From contig FN649728.1 in the NCBI GenBank assembly GCA_000310025.1, positions 1,536,277-1,600,276 of the forward strand: a stretch of DNA of 64,000 nucleotides, read 5' to 3'. Positions 35,501 through 48,900 of this stretch are shown in pieces. Source of the stretch: Ectocarpus siliculosus (taxonomy: Eukaryota > Sar > Phaeophyceae > Ectocarpales > Ectocarpaceae). The notes beneath the pieces are model-generated. The model was not told the origin of the DNA, ran no database searches, and saw nothing but the letters and a program-made list of their open reading frames with translations. How positions within the stretch are numbered: the stretch's first letter is position 1; the number at the start of each line of letters is the position of its first letter. Both the position numbers and the translations under genes were made by a program.

Positions 35501-38500
35501 CCGCCTGAAACGCTAGTCGAACCTTTGCGGCCTGCTTCTGCTGCACGCCTTCCATGATCTGCGCGGGGCCGGGCACGACGGGTGCGGGGCGGCAGTGCGG
35601 GTTCAGGAGGGGGGCAGGGCGGCGGGTTTCCCTCTTGTCGGAAGATCACCTAGAAGTGAATCTTGGGACATTTTTCAAGGCAGGGTAAGTTTCGAGAACA
35701 ATTCCGAATGGGGGAGGAGTTGAGCATGGCCCATTAGCATTTATCACACGGGCAGGTTCGAATACATGACATGAAGACCTGTGTTCGTTGTGCTACTATT
35801 GTTGGTGTCGATACAGCTGAGTTGAGAACGGAGGGTCGTTTTTAATGGTGCACGCAGCAATCTGGGCACCTTCATCATTTCGCTAGGGAATTGAGGCGAT
35901 TGGAGGGGTGAAACATGCCCGGAGTCAGCACGATTTGTGATCGCAGCTCCGACATTTGCTTCAAAGCCCGCGTCATCCTCGGCAAGATTGTAGAAACCGC
36001 GATTGTCGCTACGCTACACTACAGTACAAGGATATAATACGCAGGCAAATACAATACACAGGTCACGCGTTTCTTCATATTTCGTGGACAAGGAGAATCG
36101 CCCAGCGTGAACCACTCACCCACTGCTGAGGCTACATGATTCTGTCCCCCGTCACCTTGAGGTTGAGGTCGGCGAACAAGGGCGAGTTTCGCCGTAAGCA
36201 ACCCAGGGCCGCGCCCCACCCACAGTTGCTTGGCATCTGGGCTTCTAGAAGCAGCCGGTGACGGGCAGATCGCAGTGCCTTGTCCTTGTGGGTCGAGAGG
36301 AAAGCCTCGAAATTTTCCCGCTCAACCTAAGGTGGTGGATATTTCCATCGATGGAGGGTACAAACGGGAATAGTTTAAAGTGGGGGGGATTGAAGGATTC
36401 TCAAACCTTTTCATGATGACTCAACACATTTTTTCCTTGGACCAGAGGGAGGGCGAGCTAATAGGAGATCGCCGTTAGACGTTCCGCCGTAGCTGCACAT
36501 CCCTTGTGAATGGTGGTAGTATCAACAACGACCATCAGCAAGTGTCATGCCTTTCCTCACCTGACCCCTTTCACCCCCTTCAACCACCGACAATCGGAGG
36601 CCCTTCAACAACTCCAGCAACAGGCGTGCAGATCGCGCCTGGGTTAACGAGCGACACAAGGCCGGGTCGGAGTACCTGCCATGCCCGACGCGTACAAGTC
36701 CATGGCCGAGGAGTTAGCAGACGGAAGCTATGTTCTCCCAATGAAACGGGTTTATGGTGTTTGGTAGGAGAAAGGCAAAAAGAACACACTGCGTTGAAGT
36801 CACATGTAGAACGTCGCTTGTGCAGGGTGTCTAGATGGATTCTTCGGTCTGCTCAAGCTGCAGGGCGTTCGACGATGAGCGGACTGATTGCATTGGTTCC
36901 GAGAATTTTCCCGCCGACGAACTCCCCGCAATCGATACATATATAGCTAACAACACAACAACAACAACAACAACAACTACCGCAACCACCGCAACCACCA
37001 CCGTCACCACCACCAACCACAACACTCTTAAACAGGCACAATACCTGTTTTCCGTCGGGAACGCAAGTCCTCTTGCCCTTTGCCCTTCAGGGTACCCTCC
37101 TCTCGGTTCATCCCCCCGCAAACCTGAGTGCCCCTTGAAACGCAAACGGGGGTCCACGTAGGTTCCGCCACCAGGGGTTGCGGTAATGAAAAACCCGTTG
37201 CCCGGGACACGTGAGCCCTTGTCACGCGCAAGAATGTCCGCTGCCCTCGCCATATGGTTCGACACCTGCAACAGCTCGTGGACGGACGGAACGGTCGCGA
37301 GCACTTCAGTTTTCTTGAAAACGTTATCCTCACCCTGACACTTCGCCCTTCTTATGACCGATGATGGATGCACTCATGTGGAACTTGACCTGCAGCTGCT
37401 GGAAGTCTTCCCCTTAAAGGTAGAATAGTGCAGGTCTGGTGACAATGGCCAGCAACAGGCGGCAATAGCCAACAACACATGTCGTCCACGTTGCGACCTC
37501 TCCCTGTGGAGTGTGCTTAGCCCAACGACGATATTCCTGCTTGCCTGGGGCCAAAGGTCTTCTTTCGCGTAGCCGTCGGCAAGGTCTGCGATTGCCTGGA
37601 CCATCTCCAGCGAAGCGTCCCCGTAGCATAGCCTCACCAGAGCTATCTGTACCATGTACGAGAACCCCAGCGAATCATCATGATGGCGACAGCGGCGGGT
37701 TCCCTGCTTCCGGCGATAACCTTGTGTTTCTCGCGGGCATTGTTTGCCGCAGACTAGCCTTTCATGCATTCGGAGCCGGGTTGTTTTTTATGGGGTGCAG
37801 CCACGGCGTGGGTCAACCTGTACCCGTAGTGTCTACGCCTCCTCTCGCCAGACACGCACGTCGCGTCCAGAGAGAAAACGCCAACCACGCAACCGTGCAC
37901 AGCGCTGCAGCACGTGTGCACCAAGACGCGGTACGCTACACCAAGCAAACACCAAGTCCGGCTTGTCGCTTGAACCTGGCACCCATCAATATGACAGGGG
38001 CAAGCGGTGCACTTCCTGAGTCAACACAAGGCAGGAAACGTACGCGAGAAATCCGGGTGTGTGTCCCTTGCCTGTTTCATGCGGAGAGTCGAGAGGTCTT
38101 CCGCCACCTGGCGGAGCTCTGCGTGGGCGGGAAATGACGGTGCCGCGGCGCCTCCCCTCGCGGTGGTTGCTCTCGGGCTACCTTCACCACCGCTCCCGGT
38201 AGCCTTGGGGTTACCGGGAAAACATGTATCAAGTCACACAAACGTAGAGCAACCACTTCGATATTACCGGTATGTTTGGGAGTCAAACGTAAATGACAGT
38301 ATCGACAAATCTGACGGCGTATTGAGAGCGCCGAAACGCCGTTGTTAACCTCGGCGGACACCTGTTCGGGGTCAGATCGCCCCTGCCGTTCCAGCCTTCC
38401 GCGGAGGGAGGGGTCCGCCGGGTGTAGCGGCGTTTCAGCGGAAAACACCGGAAGGTGCCACGCTTCCCCTCTCGCTTCCTGCCAAAGAACAGGGGACGAA

Positions 38501-41500
38501 ACATCCGTACACGGTTGGACTCGATGGAGTTTGTGCCATTGAACGAAATGGTGCTAGAAGCGAAATCGATGTAGCACGTGTTCCTCGCAAGCAACAAGGT
38601 ACCGCTTCGGACAAGTAGGCTGCAAGAGCGATGATATGGATCATCTAGAGTTGATACCTCGGGGTGACATGTGGAGCAGAGGACTCACAAACACGTCCTT
38701 TGATTCATCTATCACTGCCGGCCCGTCTTGAGATCCTTTGGCCATGCGAGACAACCAAGATACTTCTACAATCGTAACTCACTCGCGGCGAACTGTTTCG
38801 AAACACGTCTTGCACGGCATAGTCCATGGGGCTCAAAACCGAAAATATGGTAGCGAGTACCGATGCCACGGTGCTTGACGAGAATATCTCCTTCAAGTGT
38901 CAAAATGCCCACGAAACGAACGCAACCCAACGTGCGAGTGCAGGTTTTGCGGTTTGTGCCGACGATGCGCGATTCCGTAGGGTCCTTTGCAAACGGCTAG
39001 TGCGTCTCTTTTATTCTCCTACACCACCCTTGCCACAAGGCCACAGCACCCCTCCGACCTGCTGCCGCAGCTGTTCCTCGAGAACAGCGATCCGGTGCGA
39101 TATGGCTGAGAGGCGAAAATCCGGCGGAGCCTCCGCGAGAAGACGCGGCGCGGCCGCCGCCAATGCCTCCAGGTGCGCGTGCAATGGGTTAGGTGACGTT
39201 GGCACGTACAGCGAAGATGCCTGCACCAGCTCTGTGGTAGGCTCGTTCCGATTCGACAGTGTCCCCCTCAATTCCCGCCCCGTCCAGCTATCATGGATGC
39301 GCTGCGGTTCTCCGGAGCTGGACCCGAGGTCTTCAGGAACGTAAAAAGAGGAACACATAGAAATATCACACGTGCGTAGCGGATGGATAGTGGTTTGGTT
39401 GGAGAGAGGCATGTGAGGATGGAGAGAGGTTGGTTGGAACAACACAGGAGAGGGAATTACGGGGTTCCGGGAGAGATCCTTGATCGATACAGAACCTCGA
39501 AGATATTTCGATAGCATAGAAGCGTGGCGGGCGGGGAATAGGTTGAGTATGTTACCCACAATAGGTGTCATCAACCCTTCAGGAGGTCTAGGAGCAGGCA
39601 CGAGGGAGACTCTATTTTGTAACATTTCCCTTACACACAAGCCGATTCCCCCTGCCTGCCCGGCCCTTTGTTCTCGATCTCCTTTTCGCCTATTCTCTCT
39701 CTGAAGGTCAGTGGAAACGTCTAGCATCGTTCTGAGAATGGGGTTTGCCTTTTTCACCACTTCGGGTGCTTGATCGCGCCTCCTTCACACGACTACGGAT
39801 GTCGTGGCCGAAATCGCAATCCCGTGTTTCCTGCGCGATACCGTTGTCACCGTAGTTGTTGATGACGCTGTCGCTATTGCTGGTGTCCGATTTGTCTCTC
39901 TGCTTAGAATTGCGTCTCGGTGACGATCCATGTTGGCTCGTTCCGGCCGGTTCATCGCCCGCCCTGCCGTACCCATCCTCGCTGCCGTCGACTTCCGAGA
40001 ACCGCTGCGGTTGGCGGGGCGAATCGTGCGTTTCTTCTACAGGAGGAAGCTCTCCATGGGCCGCACTAATAACTTTACTATTTTCGTCATCTTTCTGCGC
40101 TTCACGGTTTCCTTCGCTTTCCGCCTCGTTGTGACTGCGATCGCTGTATCTGGTGTCGAAACCCGTGCCCTCTTGCTCTGCTACGTTGGTATTGTTGTCT
40201 TCCGCTGTCACAGCTTTGCTGGGTGCCGATTCCTTGCAAGTATCATACCAGGGGTTTTGGGACAGTAAACGGGCGTGGTGTCACGTGAGAGACATGTCGC
40301 GGCCGCAGGTCGTTCCACGAGAGGAGCATGGCCGTCACGGATGTGAGATGTGGCTGTCCTTCTGTCGAGTTTTCCATCAACCCCATGAATTCGTACTACG
40401 TATTTCCAAGAATGCCCAGCAGGTGTGTATCCCTCCGATCGTGTCCCGATTAATCGGGTGCAGAGAAAGCGGCGCTTTTTTGTTCCCTTATTTCTGAGTC
40501 TCATGGGACATATTTGGTATTAGTACCTCGTGCGACCAGGAAAGCACGCGAATGTCATGGCGTGGCGCAGCATCCAGCACATCACCGTCGTCGAAGTCCA
40601 CCTTGTAGGTTGCGTCCCCATTATCTATCGAGATGACTCCGTCGAAATAGCCGTCCTCACCCTGCGTTTGATTTCGTGGCAACAAGTTGTGTGAGTTCAG
40701 ATACATAGTGAGACAAAGCAGACGGCCGTGCGAGTATGTCGGTCAATGTTTCAACGCGTTGTTCTCACGAGCTTTCAGCACGACGGTGTCCGGCGTCGGA
40801 TATGCGTTAACGGTCGGGACGGACTGTGATTGGTTGTACCTGATGTGACCTGTATCTAGCCCTGGTCCATTATTAGCCACGTCCTCAGAGTAGTGTTTGT
40901 ACGATAAAAAATTCCACGTCTTGACTTGGGGACTGCGGCAGGATAGAACACCACACACAGTTGATCGGCTCGGCCTTTGGCCTAGAGGCACCGAGAGACC
41001 AAGACTAGCAAGATCACAGAAACAAAAAAAAATCGAAGCAGCAAACACGGCAGCAGCAATAGCATCAACAGCAGCAACAACTGCGATAATTGCTGTAAAA
41101 CCTTTCCCCGAACCAAGGTCAGCAGATGGCATGTTGCCATTGTCGAAGATCCTTGTGTAGACAAAGCTATTCATAGACAACCAACCGTAGTCTGCTCGAA
41201 TGGACGCATTCGGAGATGTGCTTCAAAGATTCATCACCACGTTGACAAGCGTCGGTCTTTCTTCGATACCGTGCCATCCGTAAAGTATCTGAGGGGCACA
41301 GGTGGACGCAGCTAGGCAGCAGTAGCGCAGATATTTGCAACCGAGATTAAGGGGTGAAATACAATTATCTGCAGCGTGCCTTTGAACATGATATATCGTG
41401 AACCTTGCGTACCGAACTGTATGGCGGGTGCCAATAGTCTCCATGTCTCCCGCGGGTGGATGCGACACCGTTCCACCCTGCAGCTACACGACCTACCCAC

Positions 41501-41754
41501 AATCATAGATTTATCCCAGGCAGCGCAACAGGTGCTCCAACCTCAAACATGCACTCCACTCGACATCCTTGCTCAAGCGGAAGCTCCAGGTCCTCCGGTG
41601 GTGCATCCTCTCGGATGTCACCGTCGTCAAATATCACTCGATAGCTTGAGCCACTGCCGTCAGTATCATCCACCTTCCCTCTGAAATACTCGTCTCCGAA
41701 GAGGCAATCGACCCGTGTCCCCTTCCGCACTTGACCGCCGCCCTCTGCCTTCAT
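29571..41754 (-). CDS. Tudor-like / coiled-coil / TPR protein (TTC23-like repeats)
   Basis: Twenty-three phase-consistent exons, 3129 nt (1042 residues): 41754-41542, 40661-40527, 40232-39758, 39330-39059, 38116-38072, 37646-37545, 37398-37334, 36675-36561, 36326-36156, 35558-35466, 34753-34562, 34393-34344, 33800-33729, 33449-33362, 33027-32953, 32692-32633, 32291-32182, 32041-31897, 31592-31476, 31096-31040, 30548-30348, 30144-30061, 29762-29571. Exons 1-2 carry two Tudor-like repeats (YFRGKVDDTDGSGSSYRVIF; YFDGVISIDNGDATYKVDFD). Exon 3 is acidic and disordered; exons 4-5 are coiled coil. Later exons have TPR helices (IALVRLCYGDASLEMVQAIA; WPQ; HGRNDPDVGAACVSLGSLAV; EAIDWFRRAL; DAFSQARAIF) like TTC23, a protein of the ciliary base. 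Exon 10 has an EF-hand-like loop (DPDGTGCAESE). Three donors are GC. The TTC23 assignment is by pattern only. Confidence 0.72.
36955..37015. repeat. ACA/ACC trinucleotide microsatellite
   Basis: A run of ACA repeats passing into ACC/ACT variants, in intron 7 of the TPR gene. Confidence 0.7.
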
Positions 41755-42980
41755 GGCCCTGCAGTGCTACGCTGCTGTGTGTGTGCGGTTTGAATTTGCG
41801 CCAAAGATCGATGCGGCGGAATTGTTACGGTTTCACTTTTTCTTCTCATGCCGACTTCGATGTCGCGGCCAGCTTGGGACGCATAAAAGGCACGCAATCG
41901 ATTATTGTCCTAGCAACCCAAGGTCGGGAGGCCGAGGAAAGCGTCATGGTGAGCGTGTTTAATGCTATCATGCCAACTGTACGCAGCAGTGGTGTCAGTC
42001 TACAAGTATCTTCAGGTTCACCGCCAAGCGAATGTGTACCAATCAGCAGTTGGGCTGTGATGCCAAACCTATTGTGTTGTTGTGATAGCTCGGGCATAAT
42101 AAGGTTTGAACTATTGTACTCATTTGCCACCTTTCCATCACTGCCTCGAAGCGGAAGGTTCCGCGTCTATTGCCACCTATATCAACAGCACGTGTCGAGG
42201 CATGTCGCCGAGCTTTGACGTGCGGGTTTGGAACGCTCTCCTTGCTGCGGTGCGACCGACACTACTGTCGGCGGGCGCATGTCAATGCTATATTTCAATC
42301 ACAGAAGACCACTGTACCTGTTCGAGAGCATGTAATCGCCTTTTATAATCAACGTGATGTGTTGGAGTGTTTTCAGTGAGTGCTGGGGGAACCTTGCTGC
42401 ATACTATATACAGGGTTTATTTTGGGTCTGATACATTTCCCCGATCAATACACTACTGAAGTGTGTCTCTTACTGTTGGCATGCGTTTTTTTTTTTGGAA
42501 AGTAAACATAACCTCACAGAAAGACTTACCGTGTACGTACAGTACATGGTTCACCCTGAAGATGTAGAGAGTGCATCCGACCCAGTACTGCAGTTAGCAC
42601 TGGATGGTCCATGAGCCCTTGGACGTACGTGCGTGTGGTTTGCGTAGGGGAGAGGCCTAGTCGTCGTCCGGGCATGTTTCACAATACATAAACCGCTTCC
42701 CGGGGTAACCTCTCCGTTGATATGGCCATAGACTAGACTAATCTGTCTCACGTTACTTGTTGGCTACTGTAGACGACGGACGACAATACATGTGATAGAT
42801 TTAGCTATTTTTCGTGCAAGCCTGGGTCTAACTATTCTATATATCGTTGTATCACTTGCGGGCCCCACCTGTACGGCACAACTCCGTGTATTTTGTAGTG
42901 GTCTTTTCACAAGTGGTCGCCCGGTCTCATCTTGTAAAGTATCGCGGATCTCTGCCACTGTGCCATACTTCACGTCGCAG
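41755..42980. promoter_or_regulatory. Divergent region between the two Tudor/EF-hand genes
   Basis: This 1.2-kb region lies between the start codon of the TPR gene (minus) and the first recognised exon of the RS/EF-hand gene (plus). It probably contains both promoters and the missing first exon of the plus-strand gene. A possible short exon ending CGTCATG before GTGAGCG (~41946) was seen but cannot be tied in. No defined factor site is recognised. Confidence 0.4.
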
Positions 42981-45900
42981 GGTTCGAGCAACACGAAGAT
43001 GAAGGAAGAAGTCACGGCCCTCAAAGCCCACATCGTCTCGATGGAAAAAGAGCAGTCATACGTGGTCAACGCGGCGGTCAAGGTGAGGCGCCCAAAATTT
43101 CGACGCTTCCGCATTCTGGAGTGGGGTCTTGTCCTTCGCGTGGCATGTGTGGTTTCCGCATTCTGGAGTGGGGTCTTGTCCTTCGCGTGGGATGTGTGGT
43201 TGCATGTCTTCCCCTACTGTACATTCCGAACTTTCACATTGTTCGACTGGTGCTCCACTACTGTAGTCATGTGATTTCTCTGCCAGACACATGGGTCCCG
43301 CCCACGAAGAAGACCGCATATTCAGTTGCGATGCGTATTCGGCTGCGGTGCAAGACGTTGATGGTTACCCTGCTTGTGGGCGCTAGCACCGAGTGTTTGG
43401 CCCGTTACTCGCGTTTGATTCATGTCAAGTATGACCCAAGAGGGCTCTAAACTTTTCGAGGGGCGATCTAGTCCCAGGCCACGATTGGGCGCGCACTGCT
43501 TCTACCCAAACTGATATGCAGTTATTGGTTTGTACCAATTATGTCCATGGCGACGGTGGTCTAGTTGGTATCCTCGCAACCTTCTAGAGGTCAGGTCAGG
43601 GGTTTGAATACCGGCGCAAGCGAGCTTTTCTTGCCAAGTGAGGTTTTCTCTCGCTTCCGCTCCTGGCCTAGTGGATAGCGCTAGTTCGTGTGTACACAGA
43701 GGGAAGAGAGTGCTGCACTCTTCTCGCATTAAAAATCGAAGGCAAAGTACCACAGGAGGCGAGGGTAGAGAGGGGCTCTTCTGTGTGACTACAGGTTGGA
43801 GTAAACGGCACTAGTACTGTGAGCGCTGATTTGAAGGGAAGACAAAAAACGAAATGAATAAATAAATAAAGAAAATAGCCCTTGAAACGCCCGAAGGTTC
43901 ACTAATCCAACCGTGCTAACAGGGGTGTTTATGGGACGCGTTGTAACGTCCTGCACATTGCTGTCATCGGGGGTTACCGATACTCCCGTAGAAAACCGCT
44001 GAGCAGCTGGTGCTAGAGCGGGACCGGGCTGTGGAGGAAGAGAGGGCAAGGGCGGACCAGCTGGAAGAGCAGAGAAGCGTCGCACAGCTTCAGAACGAGC
44101 TGTTGACAGAAATGGTGGCTGCAGAACAGGTGCTCCATCGATGCCCGTTGTTGCATTTTCAACGACGACTAGTTTAGAAACAGCGCCTCAGGATTCAACT
44201 CCTGCTTTCAGGGCAGTTGAGCTCATCGAACTTTGCCTGTACCAATGCAACCTTCAAAGCTGTAAAACTACGCGCTTCGCATGTCTCCGTTACAGGTGAA
44301 CGTGAAGCTTCACGAGAGGCGGAACGAAGCTCTCAAATGGGAGCTTCTTAGGCAAGGCGGTTGCCAGGAAACGTTCGACAGCATTGCCAAAGAGGTCGGT
44401 GGCGAGGAGTGTCTAGTGATGTCGGCATCTTCGTCAGCTTACAATGCGAAACAACCTTGCAAGACATGAAGCTTAAGAGCGTGTTGGGGCTTGGAGATGC
44501 TGGCCTATTGCGTAGCACAGCAAGGAGACGTGCTCGATGTCTTCCCGGTCTCTTGCACAACCCCAGAACGGCGACCATTGGCCGGCGCCCGAAAAAGCCA
44601 GAATTTCTCCTACAACATGATAAACGAGCGGCACCACAGCGGCCATTGACATGTGGTGTTTTGGGGGTACTACCAACCCAGGTTCCGGTTCTCGGGGACA
44701 CCCTGAGGGCCGACACGGCCGATGTTTTGCATGGAGTAGCCAAGCACGACATGGCAGAAGCCATCGAGCACGTCGTGTGCGGGATTGGCGAGGTCAAAGA
44801 CGACCTGCAGGAAGCCTTTCTTGCCAGAGACACCGGCCGCACAGGGGCATTGGGCGGGGCAGCTTTCAAGGTATGGACGAACTCCCGTGCAAGCTGCCGC
44901 TGTGTCGCTTGTCAGGAACTGACGGGAATGTGACTGCTGTCGCGGGGGATTGTGGGAGCCTGAACGCGCTACGATACTCACCAATTCAACCAAGCGTTTC
45001 CTCGTTGTGGGTTCACCAAGAGGACGTTTTTTCGATGTCTCCCCGAAACTCACTCTTGTGGTCGATCGGCGAACTACACCAGAGACCACAGAGTTCTTCG
45101 GTACTCATCGAGTTGAAACAAACGTACAAATTTCATCCTAGGCAAGCAACAAAAGTGCAGAGAATGCAGTGAGGGTGGCGTATAGGCCGCCTGCGCCTGC
45201 AACGGAGGAGCGTGCACTGGTCTGACCACGCGAGCGCGTGGCACCTGTCGTCGACCCTGTCCTCGTTCTTACCGTTCGCCCTTTGCCCTGCCACGGCCAC
45301 CGCCACCGCTACCACACCCGCAACGAACAGGACGCTTTGAAAGAAAGCTTTCCCGACATGCCGCGTGAGGACAGGCAGCTCCTCATGCTGCGCTTCGTCC
45401 GGGAAGTAGACCAGAGCGTCGACTACGGAGAGGTGCGTAGCAGCCCTATCGGCGGTGCTGCAAGGTTCCTTGTTGATTGGTGTACAGTTTGAGGTCTAAG
45501 TACCGTGAGGGTTTGCCCGAAAATTTGCCACGAGAGTTCTTGAGTATGCTGGGACAGGGGTGGAGCTCACTAGGACAACGGCCAAAGCGACATCTATTCT
45601 GGCTGGGTAAAGAAATGTCGTCACCCGCTTGAACGGATATGAGAACGCAGGCAATGGTCGGAATACTCTTGACCTGCTCACGCGGTTAGAGAGGCTTTGT
45701 CTTGCCGTACCGAAAAGGGACGTTAGCTCGATAAACCGGACTCGTTCAATAGCTCAACAATGTTCGTGCCGAATGCAACATTCTGACGTGATGCGTCCCG
45801 ACGATTCCCTTGGCCCACCCCTTGTGCTGTCCGCCCCGATACCAATGCCTTGCTCCCCAACATCCAACCCAAAACAGTTCCTTGAGTTCTGCCGCCACAA

Positions 45901-48900
45901 GGCAGAGTCAAGAGAGCGTCTAAAAATGGGCCTAACCGGCGCTCTAGCGGCAACGCGTTCTGCAGGTGATGAGACACGTGAAATCTACACATAGCCGTAC
46001 ACATGCATGCACGCACACACACGTACGTACACCTGGACATGGGGAGAATATATTTATTGATGTCGTGCTCGTCATGTGCAATGCTTGGAAAACATGATAT
46101 TATTCCCTACGCAATCTAGGCATCCTCGCTAAGGGCATTCCGCTTCGTCGGGCATCCAGTACGCAGGGAGCGCTGGCATATTGCCTTGATTGCACGGGGT
46201 GCCGGTGTGGAGTACAGCGTTCATGCCGCACAATGATTGTCCTTGCCGATCGCAGTGGCGTCTGCACTGGGCATGGTCTTGATATTAGCAACCCGCAACA
46301 GTCTTTCCTCTCGAACGGACGATGTCATCATCGTTACCGCCGGCGTTGTCCCTCCACCGTAACGAGAACCGTTGTCGTTGAAAATCATCACCCGCTTCTG
46401 ATGTCTGGTCCTTCCAAGGGAGATTCGGCAAATGTCCCACCACGAGAGCGGGTGGGCTAGCATGCACGATGCCTGTCCAGGGTACCCTGGGACAGGTGTG
46501 TGGCAATAAAAAGTAGTGCCGGCTTCGCTCTGACTCGCGAGTGAATCTCATGGTGCCGCAACCGTGCACCAGCCTCGGTGTCGAAACGGGGTGGCCACAC
46601 TCGCCTCGTTCGCATCCCTTTGGGGAACAACGGTGTGTTGTCTTTTTGTTGGTGAGATGGGGTAGCTGCGGACAACACACGACGATGGTTTCTGATAGGC
46701 GACCCTCAACAACATGGGAAATTATCGTCGAAGATCCATCGTCATATACAGCTGGTGCTGCAGACGTTCTATCATGTGCACGACGGATTCCACAGCCATC
46801 CATGTTCGTTTCTTCGCCGCCCTTTTTCTATGCTCCCCCGCGGGTCCGAGCGCTAATCCCCCGTACGAACCCACGGACAACGTGCCGAATAAAACCAACA
46901 CCAACGTCTTCCAAGCGCCCAAAACCGTTCTTCGCGACGGCTCTAATGCTGTCCCGATCGGACGACCCGCCTGCGTCGGAGAGAGGCTCGCCTTTCGACG
47001 GGTGGGGGGCGGGGAAAAGCCGTCGGGGCACAGGCAGAACAGACTCCATCTTTACTCAAGGTACCCCCAAATCTCGATTGCTGAGGCCCTCGTGCAACGA
47101 GAACGAAGTGATGTGTCTTGCTTGCTTGTTACAGAAAGTTAAAGAACAGCGGGATTCGCCAACCAATCTGTCACGGAAAATGACTACCGGAATACCTCGG
47201 TGTGGGAGAATGATAGAAAGATGTTTTGGGCCCCAAATTTTGGTTAGATCACCTTGGTTGTTACCATGAGCTTCACGCATGGTTTGCTGCAATGAAACGG
47301 GCCCGATGAGTGGCTATGGGTGTGACAAAACTCTTTGCCGAAGTCGACATCTTGTGGGTCTGTATGCCTGAATGTTACGCTTGTGGGGAAAATGAATGTT
47401 GATGAGCACAGCAAATCGTACCGACTGCAACACAGGCCGAAAACTCTTGGTGGCCAACAACGGGCAACCTCCTTTACCCCTGAAGCCTGCCATCCCCACG
47501 CCTTCGACGACGACCGTTCGGTAGGCCCTAATGACCCAGGAGTTGAAGCGCCTATTCAAGAGAAAGTTTCAACTCTCATCTCCAGACGAGGCCCTGAGCT
47601 GGAAGCCCTGCTGCTCTTGCGGGACCCAGAACGTTCCGGGAACATCCCGGTGAAGGCATTCTCGGAGTGCCTACGGGCGTGGGCCTCGAGCGACAGCGAA
47701 CGTGGCGGTGGTGGCGCCGGCACACGGGCGGGCAAGCGTGAAGGACCGAGCCAGGCGGCCGAGTTAACTCATGCCGACCGCAAGGTTTTGTACAGGCGGT
47801 GGGTGGTGCGGGGACAGGTGAGGTACGTCGATTTCCTGGGCGCGAGCGGGTATTTCAACGCCCCGCTGCCCCGCTACTCCGAGATCAGCACGGCGGTCGC
47901 TGCCGCACCCGCTGCGGCTGCCGCTCCGGTGGTGACCGACGCGCCTGCACGGCACCCTGTCACCAGGAAAAGGGCTTCCGGAAGTCTGCTCTCCGGGGAC
48001 AAAGCGGGCATGCATGCGAGAAACGCTGATGCGGGGGAAGAGGAGACGGGTCTCCTCGAAAGGTCGAGGGTCGTACTCGTGCATCTATCGGAGGTTTGAT
48101 ATCTGCGCGTGCTTGGTTCAATAGGGGGACCACTAGGGCTTGGGTAGATGAATAATTTTCCGTAGTCAATATGTTTGATGATATCAGTACACCGTCCAAC
48201 GCAGCAGCAGCAGCAACAGCAACAGCAGCAGTAGCGATACCAACGGAACTTCTTGCGCGTTTCTTATCTTAACCTATTTCTCAAGTTGGCCTAGACGGTA
48301 TTGGACACAGGTCGGACCGGTTGTAAAAATTTAAAACAGCAACCACAAGCTGTAGGTGCGAATGAATCAATGTCATGCGGTTTTCATGGACCAGCGCGTG
48401 TGGAACATGCCGCAGGTTTTACGAGACGAGGGGGAGGAAGCGTACTTTGCCGCATTCGAGGCGCAGGACTACGGCAACTACCGGTGTCTAGATGAGGACG
48501 GCTTCGTCGATGCCATCGAAACTCTCGCTCCAGGTAAGCATTGGCGGTCGATTTGCAGGGCGCAGCCGTAGGCACCCTTTCCCTGCCGGCTTCCAGCGTT
48601 GCGCCGTTGGAGGCAGCAGGTTGCCTGTGTGTTGTTCACAGATATTCTGTTGCCGTAGCATGTGCGTCGCCGTGGGGGTAACATCTTGCATTTCTGTCGA
48701 GAGGAGAGCACCCGCACTGCTCCACACATCACGAGTCTGAGTACGAACATCTCCAGCAAAGTCTACTTCGACCGTTCCCATCATTTTCCTCCCGGCGGGG
48801 GCTGGGCATAAACTAGCAGTGGGGCGATTCCACGACACCTCCATGCCCTAATCCACCACCCGTCAGACCCCTGTTTGACAATTTTTTCTCCGCTCCCCAT

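Noticed and set aside
43664-43735. Second functional tRNA gene
   Set aside because: A box A-like sequence is present but there is no acceptor stem or proper box B; better explained as part of the SINE.
46541-47269. 242-codon plus-strand open frame
   Set aside because: Only the part 46916-47060 fits the splice phases of the RS/EF-hand gene; the rest has no domain and overlaps frames on the other strand.
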